From contig NZ_JAPDOG010000006.1 of assembly GCF_026013545.1 (NCBI RefSeq), forward strand, positions 124,001-188,000: DNA of 64,000 nt, given 5' to 3'. The notes under the pieces are model-generated. The model saw only the letters and a program-made list of their open reading frames with translations, ran no database searches and was not told the origin of the DNA. Source of the DNA: Defluviimonas salinarum. Its GTDB lineage: Bacteria > Pseudomonadota > Alphaproteobacteria > Rhodobacterales > Rhodobacteraceae. Of the stretch, positions 28,158 through 40,151 are shown piece after piece. Within the stretch, counting starts at the first letter, position 1. Each line of letters opens with the position of its first letter. Both the position numbers and the translations under genes were made by a program.

Positions 28158-28937
28158 TCAGATCTCCTCCAGGAATCGCAGACTGGCGCCGCGGAAGAAG
28201 CGGTAGGTCAGCGCCAGCAGGACGAGCGAGGCCACGAGCAGGATGCCGATCGCGCGCCAGTCCGGCCATTCGCCGTAGATCAGGACGCTGCGGTGGGCCT
28301 CGATGATCTGAAGCATCGGGTTGAGCGAGAGGATCTGCCGCGCGCGCTCGGGCAGGGCGTCGGCGGAATAGAAGATCGGCGTGGTGAAATACCCGAACTG
28401 CAAGAGGATCGGCACGATGTACTGCAGGTCGCGGAAGACCACGTTCAGCGCCGAGACGAAATAGGCCATGCTGAGGACGAACACGAACTGGCAAAGCGTC
28501 AGGATTGGCAGCGCGACGAGCGCCGGCCCGAGGTTCGCGCCCTCGACCCACAGGATCACGACCAGCAGCGGAAGCGTGAGAAGCAGCGTCACGAAGTTCG
28601 ACACCGTGGCGGCCAACGGCAACGCGGCGACGGGAAAGCGCGGTTGGTTCACCAGGCCGGGATTGCCGACGATGGTCCCCACCGCCTCCATCGTCGTGGT
28701 CTGGAACCAGGTCCAGAGGATGAGCGCGATGAAGAGGTGCGAGGCGTAGTTGGGTATGTTCAGGGGCAGCATGACCTTGAAGAGGACATAGAAGGTCATG
28801 AGGAACAGCGCGGGGCTCACGACCGCCCAGAAAACGCCCATCGCCGTGCTCTGGTAGCGCGCCTTCTGGTCCCGCGCGACCAGCACGCCGATCACGTCGA
28901 GCATGTGCCGTATCGACCTGCGGTCCGGAACCCTCAT
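28158..28937 (-). CDS. wzm: polysaccharide ABC exporter permease (Wzm-like)
   Basis: 259 residues, about six membrane helices, ABC2-type permease fold with the FLLSLN-like periplasmic stretch near ILSLNPMLQIIEAHR. It forms the exporter with the Wzt protein. Its ATG at 28937 overlaps the stop of the double glycosyltransferase gene (ATGA). Confidence 0.88.
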   Translation of the reverse strand: MRVPDRRSIRHMLDVIGVLVARDQKARYQSTAMGVFWAVVSPALFLMTFYVLFKVMLPLNIPNYASHLFIALILWTWFQTTTMEAVGTIVGNPGLVNQPRFPVAALPLAATVSNFVTLLLTLPLLVVILWVEGANLGPALVALPILTLCQFVFVLSMAYFVSALNVVFRDLQYIVPILLQFGYFTTPIFYSADALPERARQILSLNPMLQIIEAHRSVLIYGEWPDWRAIGILLVASLVLLALTYRFFRGASLRFLEEI

Positions 28938-31441
28938 GCCTCGCGCCCCTCCGCGAGCGGCGCGGCCGGGTCGTCCGTCGCCCCCTGCCGGCGCGCCGTG
29001 ATCCGCGCCCGCCGGTATCGTCCCGGAGCCCGGAAGAGGCCCGACAGCTCGGCCAGCGTGAGGCGCCGGCAGCTCCCTTGCGGCCAGATCAGACGGCGGA
29101 GGAGCCAGCCCCAGATCCAGTCGCGCACGGCGAAGGCCAGAAGCGTCGCCCGGCCGACCGCGCGGCTCCGGCCCACGGCGAGAAGATAGGCCGCGAAGCC
29201 CGACCCGTTGTCGCGCATCTGGTCGCGCAGCGCGCCCATGCCGCTCCGGTGCTCGTGCCAGACGACAGCCGAGGGCGTGTAGGCGAGCGCGCCACCACGG
29301 CGCACGACCCGGTGGAACATCTCGAGATCGCCGCCGCCGCGGGTCGCCGTGCCGACATCCAGCGCCGGGTCGAAGCCGCCGATCCCGTTCAGCGCCGAGC
29401 GGCGGAACGCCATGTTGGCGCCGACGCCAAAGCGGTTGGCCCAGAGCATCGCGCGCGGGCTGAGGTCCGTCCGGCGCCAGGTCACCGGGTCAAATCCCTT
29501 GCCCATGCCACCATAGACATTCTCGAAATAACGCTCCGCCGCCGTCCCGAGCGACATCGGCAGGACCAGCCCCGTCACCGCCGCGACCTCCGGGTCGGCG
29601 AATGCGGCCGAAATGCCCGAAAGCCAATGCCGGTCCACCTCCGTATCATCGTCGGTGAAGGCTACGATGTCGGTCCGCGCCTCGGCAAGTCCGCGGTTGC
29701 GCGCCCAGTCGAGGCCCGGCCGGTCCTCGCGGACGTAGCGGACCGATGGCAGCGCCGCGACGAGCCGCGCCGTCGCCTCCGTGGCCGGCGCGTTGTCGAC
29801 GACAATGACCTCGAAATCCGGATGGTCCAGCCCCGCGATCGCGGCGAGGCACCGTTGCAGCCGCTCAGTCCGGTCGCGCGTGCAGACCACCACCGTAAGC
29901 GGCACGGGATCGGGCCCCGGAGCCGTGGCGGTCACCGCATCCGCCAAAAACCGCTCGCAGATCGCCGCATCGCGCACCACGCCGTCCCGCAGCGCAACCA
30001 TGAGCGCCCCCGCCGGCGGCGGCTCATCGAGGGAAATCCAGCCGAGGGGCCGGGCACCGCGGCGCACCAGCACGCGCAGGGGATAACCGGCCCCGCCGCC
30101 TCGGGGCGTGAAGCGCCAGTCGGCGAGGTCAAGCTCCGCCAGCGCCGTCCCGGCATCCGCGTCACGCTCGGCCGGATCCCCCTGCGCCTCCAGCGGCTCA
30201 TCCGGCAGGGGCGGCATCCGCTCCGCCGCCATGACACCGGGCGCCCAGTCGCGGATGCGCGCGTCCAGAGCGGCATCGAACTGCCGCAGACCCGGCACCA
30301 CGAGGCCGGGTTGCGCGCCGACCCGCGCAACGGGCTTGCCCCCGAGCCGCAGCTCGAACGCGAGGGGGCCGCTCTCCACGAACTGCCGCCGCACGGCCTC
30401 GATGCCCCCGGAGAGCTCGATCCCGAGGACCGGCGGCACCTGCGCCCGCGCCGCCTCGGCCGCGCGCCCGGCGAGCGCATCAAGCTCGCGCTGCCCGCCA
30501 AGAGCCTCGGCCACGCTGCGATGATAGGCATGGGTCCGCACCATGCGGCTGCCCCGGTGCCAGGTGCGGCGAAGCCCGGCCGCCTCGAAGACCGGCAGGA
30601 GCGCGCCCAGCCCCGCCGCCGCGAGCCGCGCCGGCCCGGCCAGCCGGAACACCGACTGGCGCAAAAGCCATGCCCGGACGCCCGGCGCCGTCATCTCGGC
30701 GGCGAGCAGGAAGGGAAACAGCTCGGGATGCTTGCGCGCGATGGCAACATCGGCCCGCCCTTCCGCGCGGGCCCGGTCGAAACTCCGCCGCAGATCGCTC
30801 GTGTCGTGATGCAGGCCGTGCGCGTCGGCCGCGTATCGAATCCTCGCTCCCGCCGCGACCAGCCGGTAGCCGAGCTCGTAGTCCTCCCGGCAATCGAGGG
30901 TCGTATCGAAGCCGCCAAGGCGCTCGAACGGGGCACGGTCAATCGAGAGGTTGCCGCTCATGACGTCGGAATAGGCGAACCGGTGATCCGGCGCCGACAG
31001 CGCATGGAACCGGTCGGTCCACCACCGCCGCAGCGCCTCGGCGAAGAGCCCGTCCCCGGCGATGGCCGGGGCCGACTGCCCGACCACGACAACGGCCGGG
31101 TCATCGCCCGCCACCCGAAGATGCGCCGCGAGGAAACCGGCGCCGACGATGATGTCGTCGTCGAGAAAGACCAGACGCCCGGCCCGCGCGATCGCCGCGC
31201 CGGCATTGCGGGCGGCGCCCGCCGCGCGCCGCGCGGATTCGGCCTGGCGCAGATCGAACCGCCAGCCGCGCTCCGCGAGCGCGGCGGCGGTCCCGTCGGC
31301 GGCCGCGTCGAGCGCGACGATGACCTCGAACCGCGACGGTTCCAGGCTCTGGCGCTCCAGCGCCTCGAGCGTGCGCAGAAGCTGGCCGCGGCGCGCATGG
31401 GTCGGGATGACGACGCTGATCTCCGGCCGCGGCTCAGTCAA
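28934..31441 (-). CDS. bifunctional protein with two GT2 glycosyltransferase domains
   Basis: 835 residues. GT2 module 1 (about 1-230): ISVVIPTHARRGQ, FLDDDI. A linker region (about 380-520) is followed by GT2 module 2 (about 525-790): VVVCTRDRTERLQ, FTDDDTEVD, GGDLEMFHR. Linker plus module 2 resemble the neighbouring 405-residue protein (shared RPLG motif before the GT core and CTRDR start), indicating duplication. The likely start is TTG 31441, with GGAG six bases upstream and the fold beginning seven residues later; it overlaps the preceding stop by 8 bp. Donor and acceptor are unknown. Confidence 0.8.
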   Translation of the reverse strand: MTEPRPEISVVIPTHARRGQLLRTLEALERQSLEPSRFEVIVALDAAADGTAAALAERGWRFDLRQAESARRAAGAARNAGAAIARAGRLVFLDDDIIVGAGFLAAHLRVAGDDPAVVVVGQSAPAIAGDGLFAEALRRWWTDRFHALSAPDHRFAYSDVMSGNLSIDRAPFERLGGFDTTLDCREDYELGYRLVAAGARIRYAADAHGLHHDTSDLRRSFDRARAEGRADVAIARKHPELFPFLLAAEMTAPGVRAWLLRQSVFRLAGPARLAAAGLGALLPVFEAAGLRRTWHRGSRMVRTHAYHRSVAEALGGQRELDALAGRAAEAARAQVPPVLGIELSGGIEAVRRQFVESGPLAFELRLGGKPVARVGAQPGLVVPGLRQFDAALDARIRDWAPGVMAAERMPPLPDEPLEAQGDPAERDADAGTALAELDLADWRFTPRGGGAGYPLRVLVRRGARPLGWISLDEPPPAGALMVALRDGVVRDAAICERFLADAVTATAPGPDPVPLTVVVCTRDRTERLQRCLAAIAGLDHPDFEVIVVDNAPATEATARLVAALPSVRYVREDRPGLDWARNRGLAEARTDIVAFTDDDTEVDRHWLSGISAAFADPEVAAVTGLVLPMSLGTAAERYFENVYGGMGKGFDPVTWRRTDLSPRAMLWANRFGVGANMAFRRSALNGIGGFDPALDVGTATRGGGDLEMFHRVVRRGGALAYTPSAVVWHEHRSGMGALRDQMRDNGSGFAAYLLAVGRSRAVGRATLLAFAVRDWIWGWLLRRLIWPQGSCRRLTLAELSGLFRAPGRYRRARITARRQGATDDPAAPLAEGREA

Positions 31442-32651
31442 GTGTCGCTCCGCCCGCTGCCTGCCGCCGCGCCCGGAGATAGGCGAAGGGGCCCTGCCAG
31501 CAGCCCCGCAGCTCCGCCCAGCGAAGGTCGCGCGGCCGGTCGGTCGAGGGGGCAAAGGTCGCGCGGACCAGTGCCGGCAGCTGTTCGTGGCGGAACCAGC
31601 CCAGCGCGCGGCGGAACACGCCCCAGTCGTGGTCGACGAGGAACGCGCGGGTCCATCCGGCATAGACCCCGACGCCGTAGCCCTGCATGGTCGCGACGAG
31701 CTCCTCCCAGCTCCGGCGATGGCGGTGCCAGTTGACCGCGCCCGGCTCGTAGACGATGTGGTGGCCGGCGCGCAGGATGCGGGTCATGTATTCGTGGTCG
31801 CCCCCCGACTTCGTCGGCGTTCCAGCATCCAGCGCCGGGTCGAACGGGCCGATCGAGTGCAGAAGGTCGCGGCGGATCGCCATGTTGGCACCCGCGCCGA
31901 TGCCTCCGGTCGCGAGCGGATGGGTCGGCGGCGAGGAGAACGTCCTGCGAGCGAAGCCCCGCCGTGAAAACCCGGCGAGGGCTTCGAACACCTCCTGCGC
32001 CTCGGTCTCCAGTTCCAGCGGCATCGTCAGGCCGGTCACGCAGGCGACGCGCGGGTCCTCGAAGCCTCTGAGCAGCGCATCGAGCCAGCCCGCCTCGGCC
32101 ACGGCATCGTCGTCGATGAAGGCAACGACCTCGCCGCGCGCCTCCGTCAGTGCCCGGTTGCGGGCGTTGTCGAGGCCCTTGACCGGTTCGAGCACATAGC
32201 GGACCGACGGGAAGCCGGCGACCAGCTGGCGGGTCGCCTCCGTGGACGGGCAGTTGTCGACGACGAGGATCTCCTGGCCGAGATCCGCGAATGACGTCAG
32301 AGCGGCGAGCGCGCGGCTCAGATCGTCCGGCCGATCCCGCGTGCAGATCGCGATGGTCGCCGAGCGGACCGACCCTTGTGGCGGCGAAAAATGGGAGCGG
32401 CGCGCCAGTTCCACGGCCAGCTCGCGGCGGATCGCCGGGCCGATCGCGCGGTGAACAGTGCCGCGCGCGACCGCCCCGTCGCGAACCGGCACCGTCACCA
32501 TGCCAAGCGGCCGGGCACCGAGCCGGATCAGGAAGAGCGCCCGGTCGTAGCCGTCGAGACCGGTCCATTCCCCGCCCGCCTCGGCAATTCCGATATCGAG
32601 GATCCGGGTCGCCATCGGCCTATCGGCGCCGATCCGGCCGACAGGCGTCAC
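31434..32651 (-). CDS. GT2-family glycosyltransferase (paralogue of the second module of its neighbour)
   Basis: 405 residues. An N-terminal region of about 110 residues (FLIRLGARPLGMV) precedes the GT2 core: IAICTRDRPDDLS, VVDNCPS, FIDDDA (DxD) and GGDHEYMTR. It aligns by eye with the second half of the downstream 835-residue protein, including the N-terminal region. Start could be 32651 or the internal ATG at 32615. Part of the polysaccharide cluster, overlapping the next gene by 8 bp. Confidence 0.82.
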   Translation of the reverse strand: MTPVGRIGADRPMATRILDIGIAEAGGEWTGLDGYDRALFLIRLGARPLGMVTVPVRDGAVARGTVHRAIGPAIRRELAVELARRSHFSPPQGSVRSATIAICTRDRPDDLSRALAALTSFADLGQEILVVDNCPSTEATRQLVAGFPSVRYVLEPVKGLDNARNRALTEARGEVVAFIDDDAVAEAGWLDALLRGFEDPRVACVTGLTMPLELETEAQEVFEALAGFSRRGFARRTFSSPPTHPLATGGIGAGANMAIRRDLLHSIGPFDPALDAGTPTKSGGDHEYMTRILRAGHHIVYEPGAVNWHRHRRSWEELVATMQGYGVGVYAGWTRAFLVDHDWGVFRRALGWFRHEQLPALVRATFAPSTDRPRDLRWAELRGCWQGPFAYLRARRQAAGGATLD

Positions 32652-32716
32652 GCGGATCGCGGCGACCCGCTGCCGGCGCCATTCCGTAATGTCCTGAACT
32701 CAATTCGCGCCGACCC

Positions 32717-33682
32717 TCAATCCAATGCACCACTCAAAACATTCCGGCGTTCACCGGCCACACCGAGCGGCACGGCGACCGGCACCGGCACCGCCGCGAG
32801 CGGCCGGCCGCGCGCGATCATGTCGTCCCGGAACCGCCGCAGGCCAGCGTCGAGCGTGATCCCGGCGCGCCAGCCCAGAACTTCCAGGGCGCGGGAGGGA
32901 TCGCCGACGAAACCGCGCACGTCGTAGCTCCGCCTGTCCGCCACCTTCACGGTCGATGCGGAGCCTGCGGTGTCGACCGCGGTCTCGGCGAGGTCGAGTA
33001 GCGTCGTCGGCACCCCGCTCGCCAGATGCACGGTCGGCAGCGATGCGGCGCCATCCGAGAGCATCCGTGCCGCGGTCATCAGCCCCTTCACGCAATCCTC
33101 GACATGGACGAAGTCGAGCACCATGTCGGAGCCCGAAACCTGCAGCTCCTCGCCCGCGAGCGCGCGCCACAGGAACGATGGCACGGCACGGTCCGGATGG
33201 TCGTTCAAGCCACCGTAGACGTTAGAGAGCCGGAGGATCGCGCAGTGCAGCCCGGTGGCTCGGGCGGCCTCGACGAGAAGCTCGCCCTCGACCTTGCTGC
33301 GGCCGTAGTGATTGACCGGGCGGATCGCCGCGCCTTCCATCACCGGCAAGAACAAGGGATCGCCGTAAACCTCGCGCGAGCTGGCGAAGAGGAGCCAGGG
33401 CGCCTGGCGCTGCCGGGCCACGGCCGCCAGGAGGGAAGCTGTCCCGCCGACGTTGACTTCGTGGCAAAGACGCGGATGGGTTTCGCCCCACATGACGCGG
33501 GATATCGCCGCCAGATGGACAACCCCCTCGCAGCCGCGCATCGCGTGGTCGAGGGCACCGAGGTCGCGAATGTCGTCTCCGAGCAGGATGTCGTAATCGA
33601 CGACATCATGCCCGCCCGCTCGAAGCGCGTCCGAAAACCAGCGCCCCACGAGACCCTCGCTGCCGGTCACAAGAAGCCGCAT
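32717..33682 (-). CDS. NAD-dependent epimerase/dehydratase family protein
   Basis: 321 residues, short-chain dehydrogenase fold: GSEGLVG dinucleotide motif at 7-13, SSREVYGD with the catalytic Ser region (about 115) and YGRSK with the Tyr/Lys pair (about 140). It probably makes a nucleotide sugar for the surrounding glycosyltransferases. ATG 33682 begins at the first Rossmann strand; the longer in-frame start is unlikely. Substrate not identifiable. Confidence 0.85.
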   Translation of the reverse strand: MRLLVTGSEGLVGRWFSDALRAGGHDVVDYDILLGDDIRDLGALDHAMRGCEGVVHLAAISRVMWGETHPRLCHEVNVGGTASLLAAVARQRQAPWLLFASSREVYGDPLFLPVMEGAAIRPVNHYGRSKVEGELLVEAARATGLHCAILRLSNVYGGLNDHPDRAVPSFLWRALAGEELQVSGSDMVLDFVHVEDCVKGLMTAARMLSDGAASLPTVHLASGVPTTLLDLAETAVDTAGSASTVKVADRRSYDVRGFVGDPSRALEVLGWRAGITLDAGLRRFRDDMIARGRPLAAVPVPVAVPLGVAGERRNVLSGALD

Positions 33683-34055
33683 CGCCGCCCCTTTCCTTCG
33701 CCGGGGCAACCACACGCCCTCTCCGCACCAACTGACACGACATGGCCCAAACACGCGATCCGATCCGGGATCGCCGGGCGCTTCGGGGCAGTGGTCAACC
33801 GATCCTGCATTCGCGCCCGTCCCAGTCTGGCCGGAGGTCGCGACCCCTTAAGAATCGCGACGGATTGTGCGCCGATGGTACACGCATGGGCACGTTTCCG
33901 GAACAGGCGTCTTTCCCGTTTGCCATGTCGCGTCCGGAAACCGCTGTGCGCCCCCCGAGACCACTTGCCCGCCGCAAAACCTTTCCCCGATAATGGCATA
34001 CGCATCTGACGGCAGTCGGTGCTACCCGTTCGAGGCAACCCGCAAGGCCGCACCG
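33683..34055. promoter_or_regulatory. divergent intergenic region in the polysaccharide block
   Basis: 373 bp between the epimerase and a membrane protein gene. I see no supported gene, RNA or strong promoter; only a short GATCC-type inverted repeat near 33757-33772. Some of its end may code if the membrane protein starts earlier (ATG 33993). Confidence 0.35.
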
Positions 34056-35618
34056 ATGACCGCCGGGAACCGCAGACACATGGTCCGAAGGAGCAAGGAC
34101 AGGACCGCTCCGGCGTCGGAGACGACGCGCCGCGCGCTCTGGAGTCTCCTTGCCGCCGCGCTCTGCCTTTCGGTCTGGCTCGCCAACGGGCCGCCGCTTT
34201 TCTACTACGACACCATCGGCTTTCTCGAACAGGGCGAGAGCATCCTTTCGTCGCTCGGCCTGCCCGCGGACGCCCCGGCAACGGCCACACCGGCAGGCGC
34301 CGGAGCGGAGCCCGGCTCGGCCCCCGCACAGGACCGTGTCGTCAACGCCAGCCGCTCGGCGATCTACGCCCTCTTGCTCGCGGGCATGATCCGGGCGGCC
34401 GGCCCCGGCGGGATGATCCTGCTCAACCTCGGCCTGCTCTGGCTCGCGGTCCGGGTCGTCGTCCGGCAGCTCCGCCCGGTGGACGCTGTCGCGCCGCATC
34501 CCCCGAACCTGACCGCGGTCGCGCTCGCCGCGGCCTGCCTCGGATCGGCGCCGTTCTATGTCGCGTTCCTGATGCCGGACATCTTCGCGCCGGTCCTGAT
34601 CCTGATGCTCGCGGCACTTTGCGCTTTCTGGCCACGGATGGACCGGATCGACCGACTGGCCGCGACCGCGCTCGCGCTCGCGGCCATCCTCGTCCATCCG
34701 TCGCACCTCCTGATGGCCGCGGTGATCCTGCCCGTCGGACTCCTGCTTTCGCCCGCGACGGCGGGCCGCCGGTGGTGGACCGCCCTCGGCCTCATCGGGC
34801 TCCTCGTCGGGACCGGCGTTGCCGAGCGGCTGGTCTTCGGCTACGCGGTCGAGCGGTTCGAGAAGAAGACCGCCCACTACCTGCCCTTCGTTACCGCGCG
34901 GCTCATCGACGACGGCCCCGGACGCCGCTATCTCGCCGCGCACTGCCCGGACCCGGACCTAGCGACCTGCGCGCTCTTCGACGCGCTGCAGGCGGGCGCG
35001 GACCCGAAGCGGTTCGATGCCCCGAACATCATCTTCGCCCAGAGCCGGGAACTCGGCTCCCTGCGCCGCCTACCGGTCGAGACGCAGCAGGCGATATCGC
35101 ACGAACAGTTGCGGTTCCTCGCGGATGTCGCGCGGAGCGCCCCCGCAGGCCTCGTCTTGGCGCTGCTGCGCAACGTGGCGACCCAGATCGGCTATTTCCG
35201 CATCGACATGACCATCCCCACCGAGGCGCTTCTGGCCATGCCCGACCCAAGCGGGCCATCCGCGGGTCTGGGCGCGGGCCGCCTGTCCGGCCCGGATCGC
35301 CAATGGCTCGCGCCCCTCGCGTGGCTCCACGGCACGGTCTACCTACTGTCCGCGCTCGCCCTTGCCGGCATGTGCCTCGACCGCCGCAGGCCGGCGGAAC
35401 TTCGCACGATGACGGTTCTGGTTCTCTTCGGCATCGTCGTGAACGCCGCGGTCTGCGGCGGCCTGTCCGAGCCGGCGCACCGGTACGGCGCGCGGGTCAT
35501 GTTCCTCCTGCCACTGACCCTTGCCCTGCTCCTCTCGATCCGCGCCGCCAAGCCCCGCACCATCGTCATCCGACGACGGAGCGGAACCGGGCGCGCGAGC
35601 CCGCACGACGGCGCTTGA
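34056..35618 (+). CDS. polytopic membrane protein, possibly a GT-C-type glycosyltransferase
   Basis: About 520 residues with roughly ten hydrophobic segments (for example LWSLLAAALCLSVWLA, AIYALLLAGMI, LGLIGLLVGTG, VMFLLPLTLALLLS). The first periplasmic loop starts FYYDTIGFLEQG, reminiscent of the acidic first loop of GT-C enzymes, but I cannot match a named family. Its position beside GT2 genes and an exporter suggests glycan or lipid-linked sugar work. Start uncertain: ATG 34056 (AAGG upstream) chosen; 33993 and 34080 are alternatives. Its stop is 33 bp before the TPP riboswitch. Confidence 0.6.
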   Translation: MTAGNRRHMVRRSKDRTAPASETTRRALWSLLAAALCLSVWLANGPPLFYYDTIGFLEQGESILSSLGLPADAPATATPAGAGAEPGSAPAQDRVVNASRSAIYALLLAGMIRAAGPGGMILLNLGLLWLAVRVVVRQLRPVDAVAPHPPNLTAVALAAACLGSAPFYVAFLMPDIFAPVLILMLAALCAFWPRMDRIDRLAATALALAAILVHPSHLLMAAVILPVGLLLSPATAGRRWWTALGLIGLLVGTGVAERLVFGYAVERFEKKTAHYLPFVTARLIDDGPGRRYLAAHCPDPDLATCALFDALQAGADPKRFDAPNIIFAQSRELGSLRRLPVETQQAISHEQLRFLADVARSAPAGLVLALLRNVATQIGYFRIDMTIPTEALLAMPDPSGPSAGLGAGRLSGPDRQWLAPLAWLHGTVYLLSALALAGMCLDRRRPAELRTMTVLVLFGIVVNAAVCGGLSEPAHRYGARVMFLLPLTLALLLSIRAAKPRTIVIRRRSGTGRASPHDGA

Positions 35619-35650
35619 CGCCCGCTCGGCGACGCGCATAACGTGCCGAT

Positions 35651-35758
35651 ACGTCAGGGGAGTCCCGCCTAGGGGACTGAGAGGCTGACAGCATGGGCGA
35701 CCATGCGGTGACGCGACCCTTTGAACCTGACCCAGTTGATGCTGGCGTAGGAAGACCG
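35651..35758 (+). promoter_or_regulatory. TPP riboswitch (THI element)
   Basis: The conserved blocks are present in order: GGGGAGTCCC, GGGACTGAGAGG, ACCCTTTGAACCTGA, CCAGTTGATGCTGG and GCGTAGGAAGAC. This is the thiamine pyrophosphate aptamer, 112 bp upstream of thiC, and should shut down the thiCOSGED operon when TPP is abundant. A poor -35/-10 pair (TTGACG 35615-35620, TAACGT 35639-35644) lies just upstream. Confidence 0.95.
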
Positions 35759-35780
35759 AAGGGTGCCATCCGGCCTCTTT

Positions 35781-35823
35781 GGGCCGTGTGGCCCGCCAAC
35801 CGGGCCGAAGCGGTCCCTTTCTG
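35781..35823 (+). terminator. riboswitch expression platform with candidate terminator
   Basis: Between aptamer and thiC are a perfect hairpin GGGCC-GTGT-GGCCC (35781-35794) and an imperfect one CGGGCCG-AAG-CGGTCCC followed by TTTCT (35801-35823). The second looks like a weak intrinsic terminator. The alternative pairing that links it to the aptamer was not worked out, so control by ribosome-site occlusion is also possible. Confidence 0.45.
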
Positions 35824-35860
35824 CCTCATGTGTTGCTTGGGTCTCATCGAGTGCACTTGA

Positions 35861-38593
<2,733 letters not shown>

Positions 38594-38604
<11 letters not shown>

Positions 38605-38791
38605 ACTGAACGGCGAGCCCGTCGAGGTCCGCGCGACGACGCTGGCCGAGCTTGTCGAGGAGCAGGGCTACCCGCCTCGCGCCGTCGCCACCGCGCTCGA
38701 CGGCGTCTTCGTGCCGGTCCCCTGCCGCGCCGCGACCACGCTCACCGACGGTGTGAAGGTCGAAGTGTTGTCGCCGATGCAGGGAGGCTGA
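38594..38791 (+). CDS. thiS: sulfur carrier protein ThiS
   Basis: 65 residues with the ubiquitin-like ThiS pattern and the essential C-terminal Gly-Gly (SPMQGG). It carries the thiocarboxylate sulfur for thiazole synthesis by ThiG. ThiF, which activates it, is not encoded in this window. It overlaps thiO and is 1 bp from thiG. Confidence 0.95.
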
Positions 38792-38792
38792 G

Positions 38793-39551
38793 ATGCTCTA
38801 CGGCACCGCGCTTTCCTCGCGCCTGTTGCTCGGCACGGCGCAATACCCGTCGCCCGCAATCCTCGCCGAGGCCATATCCGCCGCCGGGGCCGAGGTCATC
38901 ACCGTCTCGCTCCGCCGCGAAGGGCCGGGCGGCGGCGCCTTCCGCGAGCTGATCCGCGCCTCGGGCTGCCGGATCCTGCCCAACACCGCCGGCTGCCACA
39001 GCGTGAAGGAGTCGGTGACGACCGCCCACATGGCGCGCGAGCTTTTCGGCACCAACTGGATCAAGCTCGAGGTGATCGGCCATGCCGACACGCTGCAGCC
39101 CGATGTCTTCGGCCTCGTCGAGGCGGCGCGGATCCTCGCCGCCGACGGTTTCGCGGTCTTTCCCTACACGACCGAGGACTTGATCGCCGGCGAACGCCTG
39201 CTCGCGGCGGGCTGCGAGGTGCTGATGCCCTGGGGCGCGCCGATCGGCTCCGGCCAGGGCCTGCGCAACCGCGAGGGGCTCCGGGCGATGCGGGCGGCGT
39301 TTCCGGGCGTGCCGCTGGTGATCGACGCCGGGCTCGGCGCGCCGAGCCAGGCGGCCGAGGCGATGGAGATGGGCTATGACGCGGTGCTCCTCAACACCGC
39401 CGTCGCCAAGGCCGCCGATCCGGTCGCGATGGCCCGCGCCTTCGCGCTCGCCGTCGAGGCGGGCCGTGCCGCGCATCTCGCGGGCCTGATGCCGCCGCGC
39501 GACATGGCGCGGCCCTCGACCCCGGTCTTCGGCATGGCGGAGCTCGCCTGA
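38793..39551 (+). CDS. thiG: thiazole synthase
   Basis: 252 residues, TIM barrel. The Schiff-base Lys is in NWIKLEVIG (about 90), and the phosphate-binding [24 protein letters not shown] segment follows. It joins DXP, dehydroglycine and ThiS-thiocarboxylate to form the thiazole phosphate. Its stop overlaps the thiE start (TGATG). Confidence 0.96.
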   Translation: MLYGTALSSRLLLGTAQYPSPAILAEAISAAGAEVITVSLRREGPGGGAFRELIRASGCRILPNTAGCHSVKESVTTAHMARELFGTNWIKLEVIGHADTLQPDVFGLVEAARILAADGFAVFPYTTEDLIAGERLLAAGCEVLMPWGAPIGSGQGLRNREGLRAMRAAFPGVPLVIDAGLGAPSQAAEAMEMGYDAVLLNTAVAKAADPVAMARAFALAVEAGRAAHLAGLMPPRDMARPSTPVFGMAELA

Positions 39552-40135
39552 TGGACCGCTTCTACCTGATCGTCCCGGACGCCGAGACGCTGGCGCGGCT
39601 GGTCCCGCTCGGCGTCCGGCTGGTGCAACTGCGCCTCAAGGACGCGCCCGACCGCGCCGCCCAGATCGCGCGGGCGATCGCGCTGTGCAAAAGCCACGGC
39701 ACGGAACTGGTGATCAACGATCACTGGCGGGAGGCGATCGACCTCGGCGCCGGCTTCGTCCATCTCGGGCAGGAGGATCTGGACACCGCCGACCTCCCCG
39801 CGATCCGCCGCGCCGGGCTCCGGCTCGGGATCTCGACCCATGACGAGGCCGAGCTTGAGCGCGCGCTGTCCTGCGATCCCGCCCATGTGGCCCTCGGTCC
39901 CGTCTACCAGACGCTCCTCAAGAAGATGCCCTGGGCGCCGCAGGGGCTCGACCGGGTGCGAGAGTGGAAGCGCCGGATCGGCGCGCTGCCGCTCGTCGCC
40001 ATCGGCGGCCTCACGCCCGACCGCCTGCCCGGCGTCTTCGCCGCCGGCGCCGACAGCGCGGCGGTCGTGACCGACATCCTCCGCGCGCCGGACCCCGAGG
40101 CGCGGACACGCCACTGGATCGAGGCCACGCGGTGA
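39551..40135 (+). CDS. thiE: thiamine phosphate synthase
   Basis: 194 residues, TIM barrel: LVQLRLKD, LVINDHWR, GFVHLGQEDL, LGISTHDEAE and LGPVYQT segments are visible. It couples HMP-PP with thiazole phosphate to thiamine phosphate. Slightly shorter than E. coli ThiE (211), with no missing core motif. Coupled to thiG by TGATG. Confidence 0.94.
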   Translation: MDRFYLIVPDAETLARLVPLGVRLVQLRLKDAPDRAAQIARAIALCKSHGTELVINDHWREAIDLGAGFVHLGQEDLDTADLPAIRRAGLRLGISTHDEAELERALSCDPAHVALGPVYQTLLKKMPWAPQGLDRVREWKRRIGALPLVAIGGLTPDRLPGVFAAGADSAAVVTDILRAPDPEARTRHWIEATR

Positions 40136-40151
40136 CCGGGGGCCGCAGCGC

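Noticed and set aside
29078-31735. 885-residue plus-strand open frame opposite the double glycosyltransferase
   Set aside because: Antisense shadow; the GT2 motifs are on the minus strand.
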